Assembly: GCA_031273105.1 (NCBI GenBank)
Contig: JAISSN010000165.1
Coordinates: 1-34,286, forward strand
Length of the DNA: 34,286 nucleotides
Reading direction: 5' to 3'
Source: Holophagales bacterium
Lineage (GTDB): Bacteria; Acidobacteriota; Holophagae; Holophagales; Holophagaceae
This document shows positions 18,060 to 26,810 of this stretch, in pieces (the stretch's first letter is position 1; each line of letters starts with the position of its first letter). A program made the position numbers and the translations under genes. The notes beneath the pieces are model-generated. The model was not told the DNA's origin. It did no database searches and was given only the letters and a program-made list of their open reading frames with translations.

Positions 18060-18089
18060 ACGCTATCATTCCAAACCGGTACGTGTCAA
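18060..18089 (-). promoter_or_regulatory. Candidate sigma70 promoter for the motAB leader
   Basis: On the - strand: TTGACA (18089-18084), 18-bp spacer, TAGCGT (18065-18060). Confidence 0.5.
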
Positions 18090-18208
18090 CAATTTTAGGT
18101 AGCCGCAGCATGCGTTGACCGTGACGCGCCCGATCCACGCCATAAAGGATGCACCAACGCGGTTTGTGTTCAATGACCTATACGCCCTCAAAAAGGCCTC
18201 CTGCATTA

Positions 18209-18859
18209 TCAATTTTCGCTTGCCTCAATACCAGAAAACAATCCGCCGACACCCTCCCCGGGTATCTCTGTTTCCAACTGAGACAAGGCCAGCGCTTCTA
18301 AATTGCCTTCTCCAAAATCAGCCAGCTTCGGCAAATCCTGGATGTCTTTTAGACCAAAGTGCAGCAAAAAGCCCGCTGCGGTCGCATACATCATAGGCCG
18401 CCCGACGACGCGCCTGCGACCAATCGGCATGATCAATTCGCGCTCCAAAAGGCTCCTGACCTGATTTGAAACGGATGTGACGCCGCGAAATTCACATATT
18501 TCGGGCATGGTTATTGGTTGCCTATAGGCAATTATGGCTAATGTTTCCAACTGGGCTGGCGTCAAGCGCCCGCTTCGTAGCGTTGTAACCAATTTAGCCA
18601 CCAGGCTTGCGTATTCGGGGGCCGTGGCCAGGCGCCATCCGCCTCCGACTTCCAGCAATCGGACGCCTCTTGGAGGTTGACAGCGTTCAGACAAGGCTTC
18701 TATGCCCTGGCGGACGACGCCTTCTCCCAAGCCTGTGAGCTCGCGCAAGCGCTCTAACGTAAGGGTTTCGCCTGTGGCCGTAAAAAGCGCCTCAAGGGCG
18801 CCTACAAGGTCGCCTCCTTCGCTCCAAAGAGATTCCTGATAAAAAAACTCTTCCATCAT
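18209..18859 (-). CDS. scpB: Segregation and condensation protein B
   Basis: 'LEALFTATGETLTLERLRELTG', 'GWRLATAPEYASLV', 'LTPAQLETLAIIAYRQPITMPEICEFRGVTSVSNQVRSLLERELI', 'GRPMMYATAAGFLLHFGLKDIQDLP'. Confidence 0.93.
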   Translation of the reverse strand: MMEEFFYQESLWSEGGDLVGALEALFTATGETLTLERLRELTGLGEGVVRQGIEALSERCQPPRGVRLLEVGGGWRLATAPEYASLVAKLVTTLRSGRLTPAQLETLAIIAYRQPITMPEICEFRGVTSVSNQVRSLLERELIMPIGRRRVVGRPMMYATAAGFLLHFGLKDIQDLPKLADFGEGNLEALALSQLETEIPGEGVGGLFSGIEASEN

Positions 18860-19713
18860 CTGAATTCGCCCAGACGCTGACCAACTTTCATAAGGCCTTC
18901 CGCTGCTATCGGCTGCCAGCTATTTGCCCTCAGGCCGCCAACAAGTAGGACGACCGTGGAGCCAAACTGAAACAGGCCCAAATCATCGCCCTGGGCGCAT
19001 TGCAAATCGGAAACCTCAAAGCCGCCGTTCCTCGTCAGGTCGCGGCCTCCTAACCAGCGTTCATCAATAACGCAGCCGCCAACGTGGGTTGCCCCAACCA
19101 GCACACAGGCAACAAGCAACCCTTCATCCAGGCCCCTGCCCTGGGCAAGCCATGTTGCGCGGCGGTTTCGCTCGTACAGCCTCGGCACGCGCGTCACGCT
19201 TGCGTCATTGACGGGCCAAAGCTCTCCCTCTACCCTGGCGACGGCTTGCACTACGCCTTCAAGAGGAACATGGATGCGGTGGTAATCCTTCGGACTAAGG
19301 TAAAGCGTAAGAAAATGCCCCCCTTCAAACCGTTCGGGCCCGGGCGTGAATTTGAGCAGCTCTTTCAGGCTGTAAGACAGCCCCTTCGCTTGTATGAGCG
19401 TTCCGTCAGATATACGCCCCAGGGTGACGAGGCGGCCATCCACAGGGCAATTTATCGCGCCCGGAACAATTTCATCCTGGGGGCGCGCTCCTGGTTTAAG
19501 CCTGCGCGTAAAAAACTCCTGAAGGCTTTTATAATCTTCAAGGGGCTTTTCGGCTTCATCCAAATTTACGCCGTAATGACGCGCAAAAAGGCGCAAAAGC
19601 GATACGCGAATTATTTTTGGCAAAGACATGAAGGCTATCCGGCCCGCCAGGACAGAGGCCAGTTTTTTTGGATAAATACGCAAAAGGTTGACCATAACCC
19701 CTATTTTGCCCAC
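18856..19713 (-). CDS. psd: Phosphatidylserine decarboxylase
   Basis: 'SLQEFFTRRLKPGARP', 'CPVDGRLVTLGRI', 'LYLSPKDYHRIHVPLEGVV', pyruvoyl-forming 'QFGSTVVLLV'. Confidence 0.94.
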   Translation of the reverse strand: MGKIGVMVNLLRIYPKKLASVLAGRIAFMSLPKIIRVSLLRLFARHYGVNLDEAEKPLEDYKSLQEFFTRRLKPGARPQDEIVPGAINCPVDGRLVTLGRISDGTLIQAKGLSYSLKELLKFTPGPERFEGGHFLTLYLSPKDYHRIHVPLEGVVQAVARVEGELWPVNDASVTRVPRLYERNRRATWLAQGRGLDEGLLVACVLVGATHVGGCVIDERWLGGRDLTRNGGFEVSDLQCAQGDDLGLFQFGSTVVLLVGGLRANSWQPIAAEGLMKVGQRLGEFR

Positions 19714-20711
19714 TTGGGCGGCAATTTAAGCAAATCCCTGTCCAACAAGTGCGTGGTTTTTACGTTCATCATCGCCCGCAGCATACACCTGCGGAGGTCG
19801 GGGGCGTCTTCAACCAGCTCGCTGATTAACTCTTTCATCTGAACCCTTTTAGACAGAGGGGATGAACAAAAACCCAAAGGGCATCCGCTTGAAACTAACG
19901 TGTAGCCGCTAAGTTTGGCGTAATCCCGCATGTCTGATTCGTCGCACGTCCCCATAGGCCTTATAACCGTTACCGTGCCGTCATTACTAAGTAATTTTAG
20001 GGGCATGGCGCTCAGCCTGCCCTCAAAAAACAGGTTCATCAGCAGTGTTTCCAAAATATCGTCCAGATGATGACCAAGGGCTAACTTGCTAAAGCCCTTT
20101 TCCCGCATGTGGGAGTAAAGGACGCCCCTGCGAAAGCGGGAACATATAGCGCATGGGCTGTACTTTGGCTTTGCACCCGGACTGGGTTTCGCCGCCGACG
20201 CCTGCTTTGAATACGGCGGCTGGGGCATAAGAGGTTCACAAGCAAATCCCGGCCTCGCTGAGCCTGACATAGAGCGATCAAGCCCTGCGGCCTCGCCTGG
20301 TTCATCCTTCACAACCTTGAACTGTTCTAACACATGCCTAATTGGGGCCGTCAGCAAAACGTGGTGAACGCCGAGTTCAGAACACTTTTCCTGAATTGGC
20401 CCCGGATTAAATGATGGAAAACCGCCGTCAATGGTGGCGGCGCATACGGAAAACCGAACAGGGGCGTATCGGCTCAGGTTGAGCAGCAGATCCAGCATGG
20501 TCCAACTGTCCTTGCCCCCGGACAGGGCTACCAGCACAGTGTCCCCTTCTTCCAGCAGGCCGTACTCCGTGATCGCCGTACCCATCTTTCTCCGCAAACG
20601 CTTTTGCAACTGGGAAAGACGGCGGCTCTGTGGAAGTTTGTTGATTTCTGACACTACTGATCCAGTGTTTTGCAATGGGCCGCAAATAGTAATAAGGGTT
20701 ACATTTTTCAA
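19701..20711 (-). CDS. ttcA: TtcA-like tRNA 2-thiocytidine biosynthesis protein
   Basis: PP-loop 'VLVALSGGKDSWTMLDLL', 'CAICSRFRRGVLY', 'KLALGHHLDDILETLLMNLFFEGRLSAMPLKL'. Confidence 0.85.
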   Translation of the reverse strand: MKNVTLITICGPLQNTGSVVSEINKLPQSRRLSQLQKRLRRKMGTAITEYGLLEEGDTVLVALSGGKDSWTMLDLLLNLSRYAPVRFSVCAATIDGGFPSFNPGPIQEKCSELGVHHVLLTAPIRHVLEQFKVVKDEPGEAAGLDRSMSGSARPGFACEPLMPQPPYSKQASAAKPSPGAKPKYSPCAICSRFRRGVLYSHMREKGFSKLALGHHLDDILETLLMNLFFEGRLSAMPLKLLSNDGTVTVIRPMGTCDESDMRDYAKLSGYTLVSSGCPLGFCSSPLSKRVQMKELISELVEDAPDLRRCMLRAMMNVKTTHLLDRDLLKLPPKWAK

Positions 20712-20746
20712 ACGCGTTGACTATAACCAATCGTCTCTAAACCAAC

Positions 20747-21235
20747 CTACCACTCCTTATAGGGAATTCCATTCAACCCGGTTCCCTTTGCCATGCTGTT
20801 TACATCAAAAACGCTGCCGCCGCCCCAGGCATTTGCGTTTGGGTCATCGTTTAAGGAACGCAGCGACCATTCAGCCCTGCCCGTGATTGGGTCAATGGGG
20901 ATTTTGCGCAAAAAAGGGATCTTACCTGCGCTGGAGCGTCTTGGAGCGCCCTCGACAAGAATTTCCAGCGACTCGGGGTATCCAAAATTTTCTGCGGGCG
21001 GCGGGTTTATAATCCCCGCGTCTGCGGCCCTTTTGTAGTTATCAATGGCTTCGCGCATTTGGCGTAAGGTTTGGTACAGCTCAATTTCTTTATCCCTGCG
21101 CTGTGAGTTTTTTAATACGGGGATAGTCACTGCTGACAAGACAGACAGTACCATGAGCGTGACGAGCAGCTCCAGGAGCGTGAATCCGGCTTTGGGCTTA
21201 GAATCGTTACTCAGCTTCATGTCACTCAATTTCAA
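20747..21235 (-). CDS. Type II secretion/type IV pilin-like pseudopilin (GspG-like)
   Basis: Class III signal 'KAGFTLLELLVTLMVLSVLSAVTIPVLKNSQRRDKE'; GspG-like C-terminus 'IPIDPITGRAEWSLRS'. Confidence 0.88.
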   Translation of the reverse strand: MKLSDMKLSNDSKPKAGFTLLELLVTLMVLSVLSAVTIPVLKNSQRRDKEIELYQTLRQMREAIDNYKRAADAGIINPPPAENFGYPESLEILVEGAPRRSSAGKIPFLRKIPIDPITGRAEWSLRSLNDDPNANAWGGGSVFDVNSMAKGTGLNGIPYKEW

Positions 21236-23600
21236 TGAGAGCGTTTTGGATTTGCGCCGTGATTGGGTTTCCGCTCATAAAACACTTGTAAGCGTCAACC
21301 ATTATCGCCGCGTTTCCCTTTTCAGTCGCCTCAAGGTCAAGTGTCAGCAATGTTCCGCTGCCGCTTGCGGCTGTCTTTCTCTGAAAGCTGACCGTGATGA
21401 GTCCGTCAACGATGGGACCGGAAATTATATTGCCGCCTTCGTTAATCAGGAAATCCGCTCCTGTCACACCATGCAATTTCAGTTTCGGGTCAATTCTGAA
21501 AACAAATTCGCCAGAAGTGACGCCCCTGCCTCCACTGACCATCATGTTTATCTGACGTCTCTCGCCAGTCGATATTTGACTTGTGATTGGCGACAGGAAA
21601 AGGAATAAGTCTGATTCCGCAGGCCGCTTTTCTGCTTTGTTTTCTGTCGCAACCTCGGTACTTCTTGTGGCGTCAGTTGTCTGCTGCTGTGTGGCGGCGC
21701 CGGAAATATTTGTTTGCGTCTCTTCTGTTTGCCTTGAGGCAGGGGGTTGCGCCGGGGAAGGAGGCGTTGATTCCGCAGCGGCTGCGTTAGCCCTTTCCCT
21801 TTCAGCGTTTTGTCTAGCTTCCAGCAGTCTGTTAGCTCTTAACTCGGCTTCCAACTCCTCTTGCAAGGCGGTGAAATCGGGGTCAAAGGGACGGAAGTCT
21901 TCTTCCCGCAAGTCTGGTTTCCTGACTATGACGCAACGAACTGTTAATAATACGTCTGTTTTCGATATGTCTTTGCGGTTATTGCTAACCAGTTTGCCAA
22001 TTAGTGGAATATCGGCCAGGCCCCAGATGCCTTTTTTGGATTTTTGTTCATCTTCCCGCAACAAACCGCCGAAAATGATGGTTTCGCCATTTTGCATACG
22101 AACCTCTGTATCCAGTTTGCGCTGCCCTATATCCGGCCTGTCGGCGTTTGCGCTGGCTTTGAGGCTTGTTACTTCAGATTTTAAATCAAGCGTAATGTCA
22201 TCATTGTGATGAACCCTTGGAGTAATTTGTATTTTTACGCCAACGTCCTGTTGCTGATAATTGTTGCCATAAGGGAGGTTGTTGTAACCATAACCTTGAA
22301 GTTGCTGGGACAGGGCGCTGCTTGCGGACGATGTCGTTGGGGTGCCTGTCACAACAAAGATTTTATCGCCGAAATTAAAGGTAGCGGAAGCGTCAGAGGC
22401 AATTCGCATATTTTGTCTTGCGGCCATTTTGGCTTCGCCGCTGGTTTTAAGGGCGTCCAATTGAATGCTGGGGAATAAAAATCTTATATCTTCTTTGGAA
22501 ATTCTGATGGCGCCTTTATTGATATTAGGTCCGCCCGAGTTGTCAATTGTAGCGCCAATCTTATAGATGCCTTCGCCGCCGGGCGACAGTACCGGCATCA
22601 GGCCTACCTGCTCCATGCTGCTCTCGGTTACTTCAAGCAGTTCAACATAGACCATGACTTCGGCCTTGGCTTTATCAAGCTGACGAGCCATTCTGGTGAC
22701 TAGTTTTACGTCATTCGGACGGCCTTTTACGATGATTGCGTTAAGACGATTATCAGGCGTTAATTGTATTCTTTGAGATTGTCCTAGAAGGCGTTGCAAA
22801 GTAGTGGCTATATCCTGGGGCTTGGCGTTATCAAGGTAAATAGTTTTATATTGCTGATTTTCAAATTCAGCCCTTTGGGCAGCGTTAGCGCCGCCTTTAA
22901 ACACCATCACCGTTTTTGTGTCTATATACCTGTAATAAAGATCGTTTTGAAGAGCCAGCGTGTCTAAAATGCGTTCCAAAGACATGCTCTTAGCCGAAAA
23001 TTGTATAGGCGCATCAGCGCCTTGAGAAAACTGATTATGAAAAAGAAAAGTAATATCGAAATGCTTTTCAAGTACCTTGAAAACTTGCTTTAATGGCTGA
23101 TTATTCATAACAAATTCATTTAGCGTTGGTTCTTTTGGGTCAAGTTTAATTATTGGTTCACTTTCAACCCTGTTTCTGATTGCCCGCAGGTCTTCATCAA
23201 GGGTTTTAAGGGATTCATCCCGAAATTTTGCTTCCTCAATAGCCGCCAGCCAATCAAGGGCCACAGAATTTTGCGGGTCAAATCGCAGCGCCCGAATGAT
23301 ATTTTCCTGAACAACTTCAGAATGACCCCTCTTTTCGGCTTCCTTAGCCTGCAACAAGTAACCTTCCGCCGCCAACACCGCTGAGCGTTTATACCCCATT
23401 TTAGCTTTGACGTTGCTGGGGTTTTGCTGAACAAGCCTTGAGTAAGCATGGGCGGCTTCTTCGTACTTGCCTTCATCGAAAGCTTTGTTGGCCCTGTACA
23501 GGTTGCAACCGGTTGAAACCGCGAGAATGGCGGCCAGTGCTGTTATTGGTAAAAGTGGCGTATGGCGTTTTGGTGGCATCATGTAACCGTCCGTTTTCAT
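21222..23600 (-). CDS. Secretin (PilQ/GspD family) with N-terminal TPR region and C-terminal cohesin-like domain
   Basis: 'VTRMARQLDKAKAEVMVYVELLEV', 'VGVKIQITPRVHHNDDITLDLKSEVTS', 'QNGETIIFGGLLREDEQKSKKGIWGLADIPLIGKLVSN'. C-terminal ~130 aa look like a cohesin fold. Confidence 0.92.
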   Translation of the reverse strand: MKTDGYMMPPKRHTPLLPITALAAILAVSTGCNLYRANKAFDEGKYEEAAHAYSRLVQQNPSNVKAKMGYKRSAVLAAEGYLLQAKEAEKRGHSEVVQENIIRALRFDPQNSVALDWLAAIEEAKFRDESLKTLDEDLRAIRNRVESEPIIKLDPKEPTLNEFVMNNQPLKQVFKVLEKHFDITFLFHNQFSQGADAPIQFSAKSMSLERILDTLALQNDLYYRYIDTKTVMVFKGGANAAQRAEFENQQYKTIYLDNAKPQDIATTLQRLLGQSQRIQLTPDNRLNAIIVKGRPNDVKLVTRMARQLDKAKAEVMVYVELLEVTESSMEQVGLMPVLSPGGEGIYKIGATIDNSGGPNINKGAIRISKEDIRFLFPSIQLDALKTSGEAKMAARQNMRIASDASATFNFGDKIFVVTGTPTTSSASSALSQQLQGYGYNNLPYGNNYQQQDVGVKIQITPRVHHNDDITLDLKSEVTSLKASANADRPDIGQRKLDTEVRMQNGETIIFGGLLREDEQKSKKGIWGLADIPLIGKLVSNNRKDISKTDVLLTVRCVIVRKPDLREEDFRPFDPDFTALQEELEAELRANRLLEARQNAERERANAAAAESTPPSPAQPPASRQTEETQTNISGAATQQQTTDATRSTEVATENKAEKRPAESDLFLFLSPITSQISTGERRQINMMVSGGRGVTSGEFVFRIDPKLKLHGVTGADFLINEGGNIISGPIVDGLITVSFQRKTAASGSGTLLTLDLEATEKGNAAIMVDAYKCFMSGNPITAQIQNALIEIE

Positions 23601-23605
23601 TCTGA

Positions 23606-24307
23606 CTAGAAGTAATTCGTGACTTGCGGCTGCTGGCCAGAGGTCTGGCCGGAAGCGCCGAGTTGGGCTTTAATGGTAAATTTAAGTTCTTGAAACTTTG
23701 TATTTTGAAACTGGGCTTCTTCTTTATCTTTTATTGCCGCGAGTTGCCAGTTTGGCGTTATTTCATCGCCAATTTTGAAGAAGTGAATGTCGTCGCCTTT
23801 CTGGAAAACGCCCTGTACGGGACTGGTGCGTCCATGTACGATGGCAATAAATTTATAATCAGAAGGCTGCGCCCTGACCTCTCTGTCTATCGCGGCCTGC
23901 CGCGCTGCTGCGGCTAACTCCTCAGGCGTGGGCGGAGGCTTTGGCGGGGCCTCGACCTTTGGCTGCGGCGCTACCGCCTTTGGCGGCGGCGGCGGAGAGT
24001 CAAAAAGAAACAAGTCGCGGAACATTCTGCTTTCGCTGGGAAGCTCGCCGGCCTTATGAAGCCCAGCCAGATTTGGTAATTTTTGCAGGGCGGCGGTTTG
24101 CGTGACCTCTAAAGGCTGTCCGATCACATTGCGGGGCGCGTTGACACGCTTATTACTTGAGCCGCTGCCCTTGGGAGCGAACAACTCGTACCCAAGATAT
24201 CCGACTACCAATACAAACATGGCGAGCGCCGCTTGTGTTTTGCGGTTTGACTTCAATTCCTGAAGCCAGGCCCTGGTTTTGTTTCCATTGCTCTGAGGCG
24301 CGCTCAT
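23606..24307 (-). CDS. Inner-membrane assembly protein, PilP/GspC-like by position
   Basis: One N-terminal TM, Pro-rich linker, small C-terminal beta domain ('FIAIVHGRTSPVQGVFQKGDDIHFFKIGDEI'); sits between secretin and PilO-like genes. Confidence 0.6.
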   Translation of the reverse strand: MSAPQSNGNKTRAWLQELKSNRKTQAALAMFVLVVGYLGYELFAPKGSGSSNKRVNAPRNVIGQPLEVTQTAALQKLPNLAGLHKAGELPSESRMFRDLFLFDSPPPPPKAVAPQPKVEAPPKPPPTPEELAAAARQAAIDREVRAQPSDYKFIAIVHGRTSPVQGVFQKGDDIHFFKIGDEITPNWQLAAIKDKEEAQFQNTKFQELKFTIKAQLGASGQTSGQQPQVTNYF

Positions 24308-24891
24308 GACGCCTCCTCAAAGGTCTGACCAGAGCCATCGGTTTGTCTGAAAGCTCGAAGCACCACAGACAGCCGTCCGCCCTCAGGGCTTTCGTCCAGC
24401 TTAACCGTGGAAGCCCCAAATGGCTGGTCGCTGCTTTCCAGAGCAAGCATGAAAGCCTTTAAGTTCTGATAGACGCCTACAGCGGTGAATTCCACGTCTA
24501 ATGTTTCTATACCGGTATTTTTTGAACCGTCTTTGTTGGGAACACTATATTTTATATTGGGAATTCTTACGTTGGACTCGCTGGCAAGTTTAAACAGAGT
24601 ATTCCTCAGACTGAATTGAAGGTTGCCAACGCTGCCCTTTGGCATGTGTTCTTCCAGTTCGGCTATGCGCTGACGTCCCTCGTGGATTCTGTCCAGCATG
24701 TTTTGATATTCAGACAACTCATGGAGCTGCCGCTCCAGCGCCACCTGGGCTTCCTGCGCTGATCTGCGTTCTTTGGCCGCTTTTCCAGAGGCGTCCGGCA
24801 AAAGAAAGATGGCCACCAGCACCGCTAACGCGGTGAGGCCGATGCCCAGCCAAAGGCGGCTTGCGCTTGATTTCATGCTACTGCTGTTCAC
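24304..24891 (-). CDS. PilO/GspM-like inner-membrane assembly protein
   Basis: N-terminal TM, coiled coil, ferredoxin-like C-terminus ('LDVEFTAVGVYQNLKAFMLALESSDQPFGASTVKL'); position in cluster. Confidence 0.65.
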   Translation of the reverse strand: MNSSSMKSSASRLWLGIGLTALAVLVAIFLLPDASGKAAKERRSAQEAQVALERQLHELSEYQNMLDRIHEGRQRIAELEEHMPKGSVGNLQFSLRNTLFKLASESNVRIPNIKYSVPNKDGSKNTGIETLDVEFTAVGVYQNLKAFMLALESSDQPFGASTVKLDESPEGGRLSVVLRAFRQTDGSGQTFEEAS

Positions 24892-25714
24892 GCCTTAGTC
24901 CTCTGCCTAATTGACGGGGCGCCGGGGCGCGGCGCTCTGGCCTCACTCTCTCCCTAAGCGCGTCGCGCTCTTGCGGAAATTGAGGCTGAGGCGGTTGTGG
25001 GACTACCTGAGGCGCTGTCGGCGCCGCAGGCTCGGCTTGCGGTTCGGGCTTTACTTCCGGCTTTGGCGGCGGCTCGCTGACAGTGGTAGTTTGGCCCGGT
25101 TTCCGCTCAGGCCCGTACTTGGGCAGCAATTCGTATGGCGGCGGCTCGGTGCTCAGGTGCAGGTTGTAGTCAAATTCTAAAGCTCCGCGCCTGTTTGTTA
25201 TTTCAGACTCGCGTTCCAAAACAACTTGCGCAAAAGCAAGATTTTCATGAAGCGATTTAATAAAATCAGCCTCGGCCTCCTCGGTTCTGGATTCACCGCG
25301 CAATTTTATCTGTACGCTTTGATCGGCGCCTCTCGCGCGCTGAAGGCTTTTAATGCGCACATCATGCACGAGGCTGCGTTCAAGCTCCGCCGTAACCCTG
25401 GACCATGGCAACGCCCGTTCCATCAGGATTCGCTCGGCGAGCCTCCAGCGGGGCATTTCGTTATCAACGCTGATTTCGCGCAGCTCATCCAGTACATTGG
25501 CTTGTTGCCGCTGAGCCGCGCGGGCCTGATCCGTGATGGCTACCGTCTTTTGCCCCGCCCTGTCCGCCTCCTGGTAAGCCCTGACCGTGGCGACAATCGA
25601 AATACCCAGCCCAGCGACGCCGATAACAAAAACTATCCAGGAAATAATGCCGTGGTGTAGCCGCCAGAGCGTTGGGGGGGGCGCCAGATTTAGTTTAATG
25701 ACCGGGACGCCCAT
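24878..25714 (-). CDS. PilN/GspL-like inner-membrane assembly protein
   Basis: 'MGVPVIKLNLAPPP...IVFVIGVAGLGISIVATVRAYQ' TM near N-terminus. ATG 25714 overlaps the upstream stop (TAATG) behind GGAGG; the track start 25795 is unlikely. Confidence 0.65.
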   Translation of the reverse strand: MGVPVIKLNLAPPPTLWRLHHGIISWIVFVIGVAGLGISIVATVRAYQEADRAGQKTVAITDQARAAQRQQANVLDELREISVDNEMPRWRLAERILMERALPWSRVTAELERSLVHDVRIKSLQRARGADQSVQIKLRGESRTEEAEADFIKSLHENLAFAQVVLERESEITNRRGALEFDYNLHLSTEPPPYELLPKYGPERKPGQTTTVSEPPPKPEVKPEPQAEPAAPTAPQVVPQPPQPQFPQERDALRERVRPERRAPAPRQLGRGLRREQQ

Positions 25715-26445
25715 TATATGGCCTCCTGATTGGGAATCAGGGATTGAAAGACTTTGTGAGGTATTGCGCCGGTCGGCCAGTCGTCGGGGCCCCATACAAG
25801 CAGTTCCATGGGGGTCTTGCCGTCCCTTTGAAGAAACGCGATTGTCGGTTCGATCCGATCAGACATCCAGACTCTGATATCAGCGGAGTCAGACCATTGG
25901 CGAATGAGAGACAGAGTTTTGCCCCAGGTGGCAATGCTGCCGGTGTATGTTTCTCCTCCAGCCTTGCATAGTGACAGTAGCATACCAGGCTTTTCGCGGG
26001 TTGACGCCGCCCTGTTATACAGCCATAACCATCTGGGAATCATTGCGTGAAGCGGCCGTCCCAGTTTGGCTGCCAGGTTAATCCAGGTTTCCTGCAGGTC
26101 GAGGGGCATACCTGAAAGGAGCCAGCCCTGCTCGCCCAGGGAAAGTCCTTGTACCGCGTATGCGCCTTCCACGGCGAGGGCCTGACCGTACTTCCACCTG
26201 AAAAACGCTTCCCTGGCTTCAGAACCCTTAGGTACCTCAATAATATCTTTGAGAATTATGGATGGGGCGATGACGTCGTCCAGAATCCACTTTGTCGGCC
26301 CGGTGGGAAGCGATGACAGCGCGAGGGATAATTGATCTTCTGTAGCAAGGGCGTCTGTAATTCTGATTTTGCCGCCCGTAGCAAGCCTGTTTGTCTCTAT
26401 CCAGACGACATTTCCCTGTTTAGCTTTGATGGAAAACAAACTCAT
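25714..26445 (-). CDS. PilM/GspL-like cytoplasmic assembly protein (divergent)
   Basis: First gene of the PilM-N-O-P-Q order; 243 aa; no clear actin-like ATPase motif seen. Confidence 0.45.
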   Translation of the reverse strand: MSLFSIKAKQGNVVWIETNRLATGGKIRITDALATEDQLSLALSSLPTGPTKWILDDVIAPSIILKDIIEVPKGSEAREAFFRWKYGQALAVEGAYAVQGLSLGEQGWLLSGMPLDLQETWINLAAKLGRPLHAMIPRWLWLYNRAASTREKPGMLLSLCKAGGETYTGSIATWGKTLSLIRQWSDSADIRVWMSDRIEPTIAFLQRDGKTPMELLVWGPDDWPTGAIPHKVFQSLIPNQEAI

Positions 26446-26565
26446 AGTGCGCCCCAGACGAAAGCGTGTGTAGATTGGAGACCAAGGCTATGCGACTTGT
26501 CCGTCAAAATCTGGCGCGTCAGGTTAAATAACAAAGCTACTCCGATGCGTAAACACAAGGAAATG

Positions 26566-26595
26566 ATTATACAATCTATTTGGCTCTACTACCAA
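26566..26595 (-). promoter_or_regulatory. Sigma70-type promoter for the pilus/secretion operon
   Basis: On the - strand: TTGGTA (26595-26590), 18-bp spacer, TATAAT (26571-26566); ~120 nt upstream of ATG 26445. Confidence 0.6.
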
Positions 26596-26810
26596 GGAGT
26601 AGTTCAAGCCAAACCCCGCAGTAAAGAGGCTAACGCTGATAATAATGGGGCGAACCTGGATGATGTTCCCCAATAAATTTTGTCGACCCTATGCTATTTT
26701 TGCTTTTTTTGTATTCATCAATGAACACTAATCGGATAATTCTATAGCCTGTGGTTCATGCCGGATATCGCAGACCGATTTCGGCTCCGCCTGATTCTAA
26801 AGTAACGCTG

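Noticed and set aside
19084-19842. 252-aa + strand ORF over psd
   Set aside because: Antisense to psd with clear catalytic motifs; no recognisable domain.
21222-21640. Cellulosome-type function inferred from the cohesin-like domain
   Set aside because: No dockerin or glycoside hydrolase genes in the window; cohesin-like folds also occur outside cellulosomes.
21583-22209. 208-aa + strand ORF inside the secretin gene
   Set aside because: Antisense to a well-supported coding region; serine/leucine-rich shadow translation.
26719-26730. CAATGAACACTA shared between the smc upstream region and the motA leader mini-ORF
   Set aside because: 12-bp matches are expected by chance in a window of this size, and similarity does not extend further.
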